Of a stretch of 64,000 bases of DNA, positions 1 to 7,638 are shown piece by piece. Where the stretch lies: contig CAVSKX010000001.1 of the NCBI GenBank assembly GCA_963728765.1, positions 558,001-622,000 of the forward strand. Direction: 5' to 3'. This stretch comes from AC-32 sp963728765. GTDB taxonomy: Bacteria; Actinomycetota; Thermoleophilia; Gaiellales; Gaiellaceae. Each line of letters starts with the position of its first letter. The stretch's first letter is position 1. The notes beneath the pieces are model-generated. The model saw only the letters and a program-made list of their open reading frames with translations, was not told the DNA's origin and did no database searches. A program made the position numbers and the translations under genes.

Positions 1-29
1 TGGGCCGAGTTCGCAACTGCGTGAGGAGA

Positions 30-103
30 TGGGCGATCGTGGATTCGAACCACGGACCTCCGCCTTATCAGAGCGGCGCTCTAACCAACTGAGCTAATCG
101 CCC
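30..103 (-). tRNA. tRNA-Ile (GAT anticodon)
   Basis: On the minus strand the sequence folds as a full cloverleaf: 7-bp acceptor GGGCGAT/ATCGCCC, D-arm GCTC/GAGC, anticodon loop CTGATAA giving anticodon GAT, and T-arm with TTCGAAT loop. The discriminator is A (position 30) and CCA is not encoded. A TACACT -10 box lies 10 bases upstream of the mature 5' end. Confidence 0.97.
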
Positions 104-113
104 GGGCGCGGCC

Positions 114-119
114 AGTGTA
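114..119 (-). promoter_or_regulatory. -10 box for tRNA-Ile
   Basis: On the minus strand this reads TACACT inside GGCTACACTGG, ending 10 bases before the tRNA 5' end. The same GGCTACACT string, at the same 10-base distance, precedes tRNA-Phe (36339-36344), which supports a shared promoter type. No convincing -35 is visible. Confidence 0.5.
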
Positions 120-132
120 GCCGCACCAAGCC

Positions 133-192
133 GAGGCATCGCTTGCGATGCTGTCATCAAGACGCACGCGCTGTGCCCGTGCGTTCGTCTGA
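133..192 (+). repeat. Twin-hairpin intergenic repeat, copy 1
   Basis: Hairpin A at 135-152 is GGCATCG-CTTG-CGATGCT. Hairpin B at 160-186 has a 12-position stem with two mismatches around loop TGT, followed by GTCTGA at 187-192. It lies between divergently transcribed tRNA-Ile and the small gene at 283. Same family as copies at 9876, 27943, 29477, 32985, 48732, 55481 and 61384. Confidence 0.8.
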
Positions 193-282
193 GACGCCGA
201 CCAGGAGCGATCGCCAAGACGACTCGGGTCAGGGATGTCGGACCGGCAAAAGGTCGCCGATGGGCGTCTAAGCAACTGCGGT

Positions 283-468
283 ATGAAGATCGGCGACCTC
301 GTCCTCCACGACGGCCGGCGGTACTACCTGCGCGGCCTCGATCCCATGAGCGTGCCCGACCGGCAGGCGATACTCGAGGACGCGCTTACGGGTGAGGCGC
401 GCATGGTCCCGGTCGACGAGATCGAGCCTTTGCCGCCCGGAGAGAGGCCCCCTCTGCGCGGAGTTTGA
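283..468 (+). CDS. Small hypothetical protein (61 aa)
   Basis: The ATG at 283 begins a 61-residue acidic reading frame that starts MKIGDLVLHDGRRYYLRGL and ends in a proline-rich tail. It contains an RQAILEDALTGEARMVPVDEI segment that looks like a small beta-rich fold with a residue-recognition strand, but I cannot assign a family. An in-frame upstream ATG at 235 exists, but the residues before 283 have low complexity and do not look folded, so 283 is preferred. The gene runs in the same direction as the DUF151 gene 43 bases downstream and could be cotranscribed with it. No function is proposed. Confidence 0.6.
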   Translation: MKIGDLVLHDGRRYYLRGLDPMSVPDRQAILEDALTGEARMVPVDEIEPLPPGERPPLRGV

Positions 469-511
469 GCCGGTACCCTGCGGCTATGATCGAAGCCCGG
501 GACGACGCCTG

Positions 512-1009
512 ATGTACGAGATGGTCATCTACGGCGTGAGCTTCGACCTGGTCGGCAAGCAGCCGATCGTCCTGCTGAAGACCGCCGACGGGAACAAGTT
601 CCTCCCCATCTGGATCGGGCATCCCGAGGCGGCCGCGATCCTGATGAAGCTCCAGGGCGCGAGCACCCCGCGCCCGATGACGCACGATCTCGTCACGGAC
701 ATGCTCGCCCAGCTCGATGCCCAGGTCACCCGGATCACGGTGACCGAGCTGAAGGAGAACACCTTCTACGCCAGCATCACCGTGCAGCAGGACGGCTCGG
801 AGATCGAGATCGACTCCCGCCCGTCCGACGCGATCGCCCTCGCGGTGCGGGCCGAGGCGCCGATCTTCGCCGCCGAGGACGTGATCGAGGAATCCGCGAT
901 CGAGTTCGAGGGCGAGGACGTGAACGAGGAGGAGATCGTCTCCGAGTTCAAGCAGTTCCTCGAGCACGTCACGCCCGACGAGTTCGCCGAGACGTCCGAC
1001 GACGACTGA
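512..1009 (+). CDS. Bifunctional nuclease family protein (DUF151)
   Basis: 165 residues. The sequence matches the DUF151/BFN family: N-terminal MVIYGVSFDL strand, LPIWIGHPEAAAI motif, PMTHDLVTDML helix and a SRPSDAIALAVR motif near residue 110, followed by an acidic C-terminal extension rich in Glu and Asp. Family members such as plant BFN have weak RNase/DNase activity; in bacteria the physiological role is largely unknown. The start at ATG 512 fits the conserved N-terminus; a TATGAT -10-like box at 485-490 would leave a short leader. The adjacent downstream genes are on the opposite strand, so the gene is probably monocistronic or linked only to the small gene upstream. Confidence 0.85.
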   Translation: MYEMVIYGVSFDLVGKQPIVLLKTADGNKFLPIWIGHPEAAAILMKLQGASTPRPMTHDLVTDMLAQLDAQVTRITVTELKENTFYASITVQQDGSEIEIDSRPSDAIALAVRAEAPIFAAEDVIEESAIEFEGEDVNEEEIVSEFKQFLEHVTPDEFAETSDDD

Positions 1010-1012
1010 GGC

Positions 1013-1297
1013 CTAGGCGCCGTCGCTGCGCTCGACCTCGCGTTTGGTGAGCGCGAGGATCGCTTCGAAGAGCTCGTGCAGGCCCTCCCCGGAGAGGGGC
1101 CCCCGGTTCGCGCGCGCGAGGTACTGCAACATCCACTCCTCGCGCTCGGGGTCCACGAACGAGAGCCCGCGCGACTCCTTGTAGCCCTTCAGCCGCGCGA
1201 CGAGCTTCAGGCGAGCGTTGATCGCCTCGACGATCGCCCGGTCGTTGTCGGAGATCTCTTCCCGCAGCTGGCGGATCAAAGGGTCGTTCTCGCTCAT
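1013..1297 (-). CDS. Chorismate mutase, AroQ type
   Basis: 94 residues, the usual length for a stand-alone AroQ chorismate mutase (chorismate to prephenate, first step toward phenylalanine and tyrosine). Helix 1 carries IRQLREEISDNDRAIVEAIN with the family Arg and the R-x-x-x-D pattern; ARLKLVARLKGYKES supplies the active-site Arg and Lys; the last helix has FEAILALTKREVE. It is the last gene of a leftward run and its ATG overlaps the stop of the PrcB-domain gene (ATGA), so the two are translationally coupled. There is no biosynthetic partner next door, so the operon context is not an aromatic amino acid operon. Confidence 0.85.
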   Translation of the reverse strand: MSENDPLIRQLREEISDNDRAIVEAINARLKLVARLKGYKESRGLSFVDPEREEWMLQYLARANRGPLSGEGLHELFEAILALTKREVERSDGA

Positions 1298-1725
1298 GGC
1301 CTTCCTTGCAGCTTGACGTAGACGGGTCTCTTCGTGCTTCGGATCGCGACGGCGCGGTACGGGTACGTGACCCGGGCCTCGACCGGATCTCCCAGTGACG
1401 GCGCCCGCTCCCGCACGATGACGTCGACCTCTCGGCGCCGCTCCACGACGCGCACGATCCGAAGCGAGTAGCCGGTGCTCGAGCGGGGACCGAGCGAGAT
1501 CACGACCACCTGCTCTCGCGACCAGTCCACGCGGGGCGGGCGGGGCGCGCGGCCCGGCATCGTCGCTTCGAGCAGCCGCTCCAGCGGGGCCGGCGAGCGG
1601 TAGACGGCGGTGACCTTGCGCGTGAACTCGACGCGGCCGAGCTGCGGGTTCAGGTCCCGCCAGGCCACGTCGTGCTCGCCGCCCCCGCCCCACCATGCAT
1701 AGCCGAGCCACGCGAGTGCCGCCAC
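1294..1725 (-). CDS. PrcB C-terminal-domain membrane-anchored protein
   Basis: 143 residues from GTG 1725. An N-terminal hydrophobic stretch (AALAWLGYAWW) is followed by an extracytoplasmic domain with the pattern of the PrcB_C family: WSREQVVVISLG, then STGYSLRIVRV, then VTYPYRAVAI near the C-terminus. PrcB was first described as a subunit of the Treponema dentilysin protease complex; in other bacteria the domain is a small secreted beta protein of unknown role. The hydrophobic segment continues upstream in frame (CTG codon at 1740), so the true start may be a few residues earlier, just after the transpeptidase stop. The gene follows the L,D-transpeptidase gene closely. Confidence 0.7.
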   Translation of the reverse strand: MAALAWLGYAWWGGGGEHDVAWRDLNPQLGRVEFTRKVTAVYRSPAPLERLLEATMPGRAPRPPRVDWSREQVVVISLGPRSSTGYSLRIVRVVERRREVDVIVRERAPSLGDPVEARVTYPYRAVAIRSTKRPVYVKLQGRP

Positions 1726-1750
1726 GGCGACCGCGGCCAGCGCGACGGCG

Positions 1751-3094
1751 CTACCAGTAGATGTAGACCGCGGTGCCGTAGTCGATCAGCGAGTACACGC
1801 GGTACGCGACCCACAGCGGGATGCGCACGCAGCCATGGCTCGCGGGGTAGGGCGGGACGCTCGCGTAACCGTGGATCGCGAAACCGCCGACGAAGAAGGA
1901 CGAGTAGTACATCGCCTTCGCGTTGTAGCCCGGGACCCGGCTGTAGACACGCCAGTGGCCGAGCGGGGTGTTCCCCGTCGCGCCGGTCGACACCGGTACG
2001 ACCAGCGCCACCTGCCCGTTGCGGACGAGGAAAAGCACCTGGCGGCCCTCGCTCACCTCGACGTGGTCGCCCGGGTAGCGCGCGCGGGGGGTCTGGGCGC
2101 GCTGGAGCTCACGCCAGACGCGTGCGTCGACGGTGCCCGTGCGAGGCAACCCATGGAGCTTCTGGAACGCGGTCACCGCATCCATGTCGTCGATGCCGTA
2201 GTAGCCGTCCACGCGGCCGAGCGCGAGGTGCAGTTCGTGCAGCCGCCGGTCGAGCTCGTACACGCTCGGGCCGGCCGAGCCCGGGCCGAGCGACGGTAGG
2301 AAGACGATCCGCTCGAGCGCGCGCCGCGCCGCGACGTAGCCCGGCTCCGGCTGCAGCGCCACGCGGATGCGGTAGGCCCCTGCGCGCCCGGTCGCGAGGT
2401 GGATCCGCGCCCGATCGCGGAAGGAGCGTTTGGCTACGACCCGGCTTCCTCGCATGACCCGCACGGTGACGAGCCCTGCGGCCGCCGGCCGTTCGCGGAC
2501 GAACAGCGAGAGCGGCCGTCCGAGCTGCCCCGAGCCGCTGAACGCGGCGTCCAACGTCGGACGGACGAGCAGCGCGACCTCGTTGGAGACCGCGCCCGCA
2601 TAGCGCACGGTGTAGCGCGCGTCCGCTGCGCCAACGCGCCCGCGCACGACGAAGCTGCCGTTGCGGGTGGTTCGCGTCGTCGCGATCCGCCGCCCGCTGC
2701 GGTAGAGCCCGAACCGCACGCCTTTCGCCGCCGGGATCAACCGGCCGTGGAACCGCGCGAGCTGCTGGTAGCGGCCGCTGCGCGGGCCGGCAAGCGTGAG
2801 ACCGGTCGCCGTCACGACGGCCGTCGCTTGCGCCGTCTCGCCGGCCGCGTTGGTCGCGGTCACGCGCGCGGAGAAGCGTCCGGCCGCGTACGTGTGTCTG
2901 ACGACCGCGCCGTCGGCGGTGGTGCCGTCGCCGAGGTCCCACCGGTAGGTGGCCGCGTCGCCGGTCGCCGTCAGCGTCACTGCGAGCGGCGCCGTCCCGC
3001 TTGGCGGTGTCGCCTGCGCCGTCACGGCAGGAGGTGCCGCGCGCGCCGCGGGAGCGAGCGTCAACGCCGCCAGGAAAACCGCTGCACGCCGCAC
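1751..3094 (-). CDS. Secreted L,D-transpeptidase with PKD and peptidoglycan-binding domains
   Basis: 447 residues. A signal peptide (residues 1-20) precedes a PKD-type immunoglobulin fold (about 25-97, with WDLGDG and HTYAAG signatures), further beta-rich repeats, a peptidoglycan-binding domain (about 270-325, with LHLALGRVDGYYG and AFQKLHGLPRTG), and a C-terminal YkuD catalytic domain. The catalytic motif H-x(11)-ASHGCVR is intact: His408, His420, Cys422 and Arg424. Such enzymes form 3-3 peptidoglycan cross-links or attach proteins to the wall, using a Cys nucleophile that penicillins do not block. The start is GTG 3094. It lies in a leftward run after the CPBP protease. Confidence 0.92.
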   Translation of the reverse strand: MRRAAVFLAALTLAPAARAAPPAVTAQATPPSGTAPLAVTLTATGDAATYRWDLGDGTTADGAVVRHTYAAGRFSARVTATNAAGETAQATAVVTATGLTLAGPRSGRYQQLARFHGRLIPAAKGVRFGLYRSGRRIATTRTTRNGSFVVRGRVGAADARYTVRYAGAVSNEVALLVRPTLDAAFSGSGQLGRPLSLFVRERPAAAGLVTVRVMRGSRVVAKRSFRDRARIHLATGRAGAYRIRVALQPEPGYVAARRALERIVFLPSLGPGSAGPSVYELDRRLHELHLALGRVDGYYGIDDMDAVTAFQKLHGLPRTGTVDARVWRELQRAQTPRARYPGDHVEVSEGRQVLFLVRNGQVALVVPVSTGATGNTPLGHWRVYSRVPGYNAKAMYYSSFFVGGFAIHGYASVPPYPASHGCVRIPLWVAYRVYSLIDYGTAVYIYW

Positions 3095-3112
3095 GCAATG
3101 AGCATAGAGCAG

Positions 3113-3766
3113 CTAGCGGGCGAGAGCTTCGGCCAGAGCGAGGCCGTTGAAGCATGCGTGCAGCAGCATCCCGGGGTAGAGGCTGTCGGTGCGGGCTCGC
3201 ACGATCGCGACCGCGACGCCGAAGAGGAACAGCGCGGGAAACCCCTCGACCAGCCCGTGGTCGGCAGCGAACGCGACGGCAGTTCCCGCGACGGCGATAA
3301 CGGTCCCGAACCGCGCGAGCAGAGCGAAACCGACACCGCGGAAGGTGAACTCCTCGGCGATGGGCGCGACGATCGCGATGACGACGGCGTTGAGCGCGTA
3401 CGGCAGCGCCTTCGATGAATCCCAGTGCTTCGGCTCGAGGCCCTGCTCCTGCGTCGCGTGCAGGATCGCCTCGAGCGCCACCTCGGCGACGAGGAGCGCG
3501 ATCAGCACGACGAGCGTGAACCCGAGCGCCCTTGGCCAGGAGCGCGGGCGGCGCAGTGCGAGCTCCTCCCGCGAAAGACCGCGCGCGATCCAGAGCACGA
3601 GCGCGAGGGTGATCGCGTAGAAGATCACCCCGTTGATCGCCGTGTCGTAGCGGTAGAGGGTGTCCGGGGGCGGTTTGCCCGAGGCGAAGCGGCTCGCGTA
3701 GTTCAGGGCGGCCAGCGCGCCGACGAGGACGAGCCAGCCGGCGAGCTTCGCGCTGCGCGTCCTCAC
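3113..3766 (-). CDS. CPBP-family intramembrane glutamic protease
   Basis: 217 residues with about six hydrophobic segments. The Abi/CPBP signature is present: Glu138-Glu139 followed by FRG at 142-144, then His170 and His203 in the later helices. Family members include Rce1-type CAAX proteases; most bacterial members have unknown substrates, some linked to bacteriocin immunity or envelope stress. The GTG start at 3766 overlaps the HAD gene stop (GTGA), so it should be translated by coupling to that gene. Confidence 0.88.
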   Translation of the reverse strand: MRTRSAKLAGWLVLVGALAALNYASRFASGKPPPDTLYRYDTAINGVIFYAITLALVLWIARGLSREELALRRPRSWPRALGFTLVVLIALLVAEVALEAILHATQEQGLEPKHWDSSKALPYALNAVVIAIVAPIAEEFTFRGVGFALLARFGTVIAVAGTAVAFAADHGLVEGFPALFLFGVAVAIVRARTDSLYPGMLLHACFNGLALAEALAR

Positions 3767-4392
3767 GTGAGTGCCTCGACGGCCTGGGCGAGCGGCGCCG
3801 GTGCGAACCGCATGCCCACTGCCGACGCGCCGGCCTCGTCAGAGCCGCTGTCGCCGACGTGCAGCGCACGGCTTGCCTGCACGCCGAGAAGCTCCAGCGC
3901 CAGGGAGAAGACCGCAGGGTCGGGCTTGGGCGCACCGGCCTGGGCGGAGGTCACCACGGTGACGTCGCCGAGGCCGAGGCCGTCCAGATGCTGCGCAAGG
4001 CCGACGTCCCAGTTCGAGACGACCGCAACGGCAAGGCCGAGGCGCCGAAGCTTCTTCAAGGCCGCTCCCGCGTCGGGCAACAGCTCGAATTGCATCGCGG
4101 CGACGAAACCGTCGACGAAGGCGGCCGGCTCCAGGTCCGACCCGAGCTCGTCGAGGATGATCGCCACGCAGCGGAGGCGGAGGTCGTAGAGGCTCGCCTC
4201 GTCGCGGCCCTCGAACGAGCGCTCGCGGTAGTAGGCGCTCTCCTTCGCGAACGCGAGGCCAACCGCCTCCGCGTCGCGCTCGACTCCCAGTGCGGCGAGC
4301 CCGGCCTGCAGCTCGGGAACCGGGCCGGTGAGGCGGACGAGCGTGCCGTACGCGTCGATGGTGACCGCGTCGAGCTCGGCGACCCGCATCAC
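3763..4392 (-). CDS. HAD-superfamily hydrolase
   Basis: 209 residues. Motif I is DAYGTL (nucleophile Asp13), motif II Ser in VVSNWD, motif III Lys in APKPDP, and motif IV GDSGSDEAGA. An alpha-helical cap lies between motifs I and II, as in the phosphoglycolate phosphatase/haloacid dehalogenase subgroup. The substrate cannot be told from sequence. GTG 4392 is followed directly by ATG 4389; either may initiate, and both overlap the upstream stop codon. Confidence 0.85.
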   Translation of the reverse strand: MMRVAELDAVTIDAYGTLVRLTGPVPELQAGLAALGVERDAEAVGLAFAKESAYYRERSFEGRDEASLYDLRLRCVAIILDELGSDLEPAAFVDGFVAAMQFELLPDAGAALKKLRRLGLAVAVVSNWDVGLAQHLDGLGLGDVTVVTSAQAGAPKPDPAVFSLALELLGVQASRALHVGDSGSDEAGASAVGMRFAPAPLAQAVEALT

Positions 4393-5237
4393 GGATGCAG
4401 GATCCGCGCGACCTCGACGAGCGCGGCCCCGACGGCCGGCCCGGACACGCTCACCTCGGCCGGGAGTACCGCGAAGCGCCCCGTTTTGACCGCCCGCAGG
4501 CTGCGTGTCCCCGGTTGCGAGCGGAGCTGCTTCAGCGTTCGTCCGCTCCCGGCCGTGGCGAGGTACAGGTCGGGGTCGAGCCGCCTCAGCCGCTGTAGCG
4601 GGAACGGCCCCTGCTCCGGGCTCGCGCCTGCGATGCTTCGGCCGCGCGCCTCCGCGATCAAGCCGCCGAGCAGGCTGCGGCTCGAGATCGTGGACAGGTC
4701 ACCGTCGTCGACGAAGACGCTCACGACCTTTGCACCCGTGAGCCTGGCCGCCACCGCGCGCCGCTTCGCCTGGATCGCGGCCGTCAAGTGCCTGGCCTCG
4801 ATCGGCTTCCCGGTGATGAGGCCGATCTCGCCGATCGCCTGAACCACGTCGTCCAGCGAACTGCTCGGCTCGACGTAGACCTGCGCCTTCGTCGCTGCGC
4901 CGGCGCGCGCGAGGTCGAGCGGGTCGGTGCCGCTCGAGGCGATGATCAGATCGGGCTTCGCCCTGCGGATCGCGTCGACGAGCGGCAGGCCGACGAGCGT
5001 GTCGTTGACCGGCACGATCCGCCGTCCGAGCTCGAGCGAGCGCAGGATCTGCCTCGGGCCTGCGCCGACCGGGACGATCCGGCCCGGCGCCGAGCTCTGC
5101 ACGGTCGGTCGGTCGCCGCCGCCCTGCACCGTCACGGGGTAACTCTGGGCCAGCGCTCCCGTCGGCTCCTCCCGCTGGCCGCAGGCCGTGCCGGCCAGAA
5201 GCAGGAACGCCGCCGCCGCGGCGAGCCCGATCCTCAC
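4389..5237 (-). CDS. Periplasmic binding protein of the BtuF/FhuD type, lipoprotein
   Basis: 282 residues from GTG 5237. The N-terminus is a lipoprotein signal (LLLAGTACG, lipobox Cys about residue 19). The body matches class III binding proteins for cobalamin or ferric siderophores: RIVPVGAGPRQILRSLELG, then AKPDLIIASSGTDP, then a long helix and GPFPLQRLRRLDPDLYL in the second lobe. No permease or ATPase gene is adjacent, so the transporter partner must be elsewhere or the protein has another role. The GTG overlaps the stop of the upstream membrane glycosyltransferase gene (GTGA). Confidence 0.82.
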   Translation of the reverse strand: MRIGLAAAAAFLLLAGTACGQREEPTGALAQSYPVTVQGGGDRPTVQSSAPGRIVPVGAGPRQILRSLELGRRIVPVNDTLVGLPLVDAIRRAKPDLIIASSGTDPLDLARAGAATKAQVYVEPSSSLDDVVQAIGEIGLITGKPIEARHLTAAIQAKRRAVAARLTGAKVVSVFVDDGDLSTISSRSLLGGLIAEARGRSIAGASPEQGPFPLQRLRRLDPDLYLATAGSGRTLKQLRSQPGTRSLRAVKTGRFAVLPAEVSVSGPAVGAALVEVARILHP

Positions 5238-6478
5238 GCGACCCACTGCCAGAGCGCCCACTGCGCCACCGAGACCCCGAGCAGCAGCGAGCTGACGGCC
5301 ACGATCGCGGTGTGGGCCCGCGGACGTCCACCGATGACGGCGAGCGCGAGGAAGAGCGGGAAGATGGTCAGGCCGAAGCGCGGCAGCGAGAGCAACGGCC
5401 AGCGCTCGCTCGGCACGCTCAGCGGAATCGCGAGGCTGACCGCCGCGAATAGGCCGTACGGCGCGCCGAAGCGCCGCCAGGCGATCACCGTCAGCACGAC
5501 GAAGAGCACGAGGAAGGCGAGCGTCTCCAGGTTCAGCGTCGCGACGCGGATCGGGTCGGCGTCCTGCACCGGCGCCCAGTAGCGGTGTGTGTGCGAGCCG
5601 GAGCCCAGTTGCTCGATTCCGGCCCAGCCCGCCCGAAGCCCGTCCCAGACCCCGCCGAGGGGGCCCGCCGGCGAGAGGTTCCGGTTCCAGCGGTGTTGTG
5701 CGTCCAGGAACCGCCACGCGTCGTCTTTGGCCAGCCAGAGGTAGAGCGGGTACGCGGCGAAGACGAGCGGCGCGACCGCCAGGCCGGCGAACGCCCGGAG
5801 CCTGTCTCGCTCCTGCCACGCGAGCAGCGCCAGTGCGGGCAGTAACGCGAGCGCGTTCGGCCTCGTGAGCAGCGCGAGCCCGGTCACCGCTCCCGCGGCG
5901 AGGAAACGCCGCCGCTCGGCGAGCACGAAGGCCGCCAGCGTCAGCAACAGGTAGAGCGATTCGCTGTAGACCGCCTGGAGGAAGAACGCAAACGGGAAGA
6001 GCGCCAGGTAGAGGACTGCGCGCCGCCCTCCCTCGGCTCCGAGCCGCTCCTCCGCAACGCGGTACATGAGCAGGAAGGCGCCGAACGCCGCCGCCAGCGA
6101 GACGACGATCCCGGCTAGCACGTAGTGGCCGAAGAAGATGCGTCCGACGAGGCCCACCGCGCCCGGATAGAGCGGATAGAACGCGGCTGAGCCCGCCCTC
6201 GCGTATCCGTGCTCGGCGATGCCGAGGAACCAGACGCTGTCCCAGCGCGCCCAGACGTCGGTGACGGCGCCGAGGTCGTGTGTGAGCGCCGGGATGTCCC
6301 ACACGTCCGCGCGCGCGTGCCGGTTCGGCACGAAGACGAACAGCGAGAACAGCGCCGCGGCCCAGATCGCGGCCCGCGTCCAGAGGAAAATCTCTGGCGC
6401 GGGATTTCCGGCGCGCGGCAGCCGCAGCTCGCGGCGTGCCGTCCGCTTCGGCGAGCGCACGCGTTGACCGGCGGACAC
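5234..6478 (-). CDS. Multi-pass mannosyltransferase-like membrane protein (GT-C fold)
   Basis: 414 residues from GTG 6478, with ten or more hydrophobic segments. The first extracytoplasmic loop holds DVWARWDSVWFLGIAEHGY, the D-x-x-W-Y/F-x-x-IA-x-HGY pattern of PIG-V-like mannosyltransferases, followed by AAFYPLYPG and LLTRPNALALLPAL. The expected reaction is transfer of a hexose from a polyprenyl-phosphate donor on the outer face of the membrane. The start was chosen because a TATCAT -10-like box lies 8 bases upstream; a GTG at 6460 is an alternative. The gene heads a leftward operon of five to seven genes. Confidence 0.82.
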   Translation of the reverse strand: MSAGQRVRSPKRTARRELRLPRAGNPAPEIFLWTRAAIWAAALFSLFVFVPNRHARADVWDIPALTHDLGAVTDVWARWDSVWFLGIAEHGYARAGSAAFYPLYPGAVGLVGRIFFGHYVLAGIVVSLAAAFGAFLLMYRVAEERLGAEGGRRAVLYLALFPFAFFLQAVYSESLYLLLTLAAFVLAERRRFLAAGAVTGLALLTRPNALALLPALALLAWQERDRLRAFAGLAVAPLVFAAYPLYLWLAKDDAWRFLDAQHRWNRNLSPAGPLGGVWDGLRAGWAGIEQLGSGSHTHRYWAPVQDADPIRVATLNLETLAFLVLFVVLTVIAWRRFGAPYGLFAAVSLAIPLSVPSERWPLLSLPRFGLTIFPLFLALAVIGGRPRAHTAIVAVSSLLLGVSVAQWALWQWVA

Positions 6479-6485
6479 GGCGCGC

Positions 6486-6492
6486 GATGATA
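6486..6492. promoter_or_regulatory. Overlapping divergent -10 elements (leaderless)
   Basis: Only 19 bases separate the start codons at 6478 (minus) and 6498 (plus). Read on the minus strand, 6487-6492 is TATCAT, 8 bases before GTG; on the plus strand 6486-6491 is GATGAT, 6 bases before ATG. Neither gene has a Shine-Dalgarno sequence, so both mRNAs are probably leaderless. Confidence 0.45.
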
Positions 6493-6497
6493 CTCGG

Positions 6498-6905
6498 ATG
6501 GCGGAGCGGCACTTCACTCCGGACGAGGCGAATGCGCTGCTCGAGCAGGTGCGGCCGGTCGCCGAGTCGCTCGTCGCGCACCGGCGCGCTTTCACGGTTG
6601 CGGCCGCCCGGCGCGCGCGGCTCACGCAGCGGATCTCGGGAAACGGCGGCGACTTCGACCCCCAGGAGCCGAGCGAGCTCGACGAGCAGCTCCAGCGGGA
6701 AGCCGAGGCGGTCGCACATGCGGTCGAGGAGCTGCAAGCGCTCGGCGTCCTGGTCAAGGACCTCGACCGCGGGCTCGTCGACTTCCCGGCCCTTCGCGAC
6801 GGCGAGGAGGTGCTGCTCTGCTGGCAGGTCGGCGAGGGCGAGGTCGCCTACTGGCACGGCCTCGAGGAAGGCTTTGCGGGCAGGAAACCGCTCGACCCCG
6901 GCTAA
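6498..6905 (+). CDS. DUF2203 family protein
   Basis: 135 residues. It shows the DUF2203 pattern: FTPDEANALLEQVRP at the N-terminus, a long amphipathic helical stretch rich in Glu and Arg, then KDLDRGLVDFPALRDGEEVLLCW and ending in EVAYWHGLEEGFAGRKPL. The family is small, cytoplasmic and uncharacterised; it is widespread in Actinomycetota and some Firmicutes. The next gene, an MscS-type channel, begins 10 bases downstream in the same direction, so these two and the penicillin-binding protein gene may form one transcript. Confidence 0.85.
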   Translation: MAERHFTPDEANALLEQVRPVAESLVAHRRAFTVAAARRARLTQRISGNGGDFDPQEPSELDEQLQREAEAVAHAVEELQALGVLVKDLDRGLVDFPALRDGEEVLLCWQVGEGEVAYWHGLEEGFAGRKPLDPG

Positions 6906-6915
6906 CGGCTTCCGG

Positions 6916-7638
6916 ATGGACGACTGGCACCGCTGGCTCGTGTTCGGCTGCGTCCTGTTAGTGACGCTGATCCTCGCTCGCCTCGTCGACCGCCTCATGG
7001 CGAGGCGCGACCTGCCGCCGGATGTACGCACCCGCTATCAGGTCCTGCGGCGGACCGTCATCACGCTGATCGTCTTCGTCGGCGTGCTGTCGGCGCTGCT
7101 GGTGATTCCGCAGGTGCGAGCGGTTGCCACCGGGATCCTGGCCTCCTCGGCCGTGATCGGGATCATCGTCGGCTTCGCGGCCCAGCGGACGATCGGCAAC
7201 TTCATCGCGGGCCTGCTGATCGCGTTCGCGCAGCCGCTGCGGCTCGGCGACTACGTCGAGACGGCGGGCTTCACAGGCGTGGTCGAGGAGATCGGCCTCA
7301 CGTATACGTTCATCCGCATCGACGACAACGACCGGCTCGTCGTCCCGAACGAGAAGATCGCCTCGGATACCATCCTGAACTCCTCCATTCGCAGCCGAAA
7401 GAAGCTCGCGCACGTGACCGTTCAGGTTCCTCTCGACGCCGATCTCGAAGCCGTCCGAACGCTGCTGCGCGAAGCCGCGCAGGACGAGCGTGCGGAAGTC
7501 GCGGTGACCGAGCTCGCCGACAAGGCGACCGTGCAGGTCAGCGTCTGGGCGCCTGACGAGCCGAGCGCGAAGCGGCTCGAGCACGAGCTCCTCCTGCGCT
7601 CGCACGCACGCCTGCGCGAGGCCGGGGTCTTCGCATGA
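6916..7638 (+). CDS. Mechanosensitive ion channel, MscS family
   Basis: 240 residues with three N-terminal transmembrane segments. The pore-lining helix is ILASSAVIGIIVGFAAQRTIGNFIAGLLIAF-like, followed by the MscS beta domain (RLGDYVETAGFTGVVEEIGL and VVPNEKI) and a small C-terminal alpha/beta domain. This is the minimal MscS architecture. It should relieve turgor on hypo-osmotic shock. The ATG at 6916 lies 10 bases after the DUF2203 stop, and its own stop overlaps the start of the penicillin-binding protein gene (ATGA), linking osmotic relief and wall synthesis in one operon. Confidence 0.93.
   Translation: MDDWHRWLVFGCVLLVTLILARLVDRLMARRDLPPDVRTRYQVLRRTVITLIVFVGVLSALLVIPQVRAVATGILASSAVIGIIVGFAAQRTIGNFIAGLLIAFAQPLRLGDYVETAGFTGVVEEIGLTYTFIRIDDNDRLVVPNEKIASDTILNSSIRSRKKLAHVTVQVPLDADLEAVRTLLREAAQDERAEVAVTELADKATVQVSVWAPDEPSAKRLEHELLLRSHARLREAGVFA

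Noticed and set aside
2109..3935. Long minus-strand frame of about 600 codons across the transpeptidase and CPBP region
   Set aside because: It is Arg-, Ala- and Pro-rich low-complexity sequence out of frame with well-supported genes on the same strand; typical of high-GC shadow frames.
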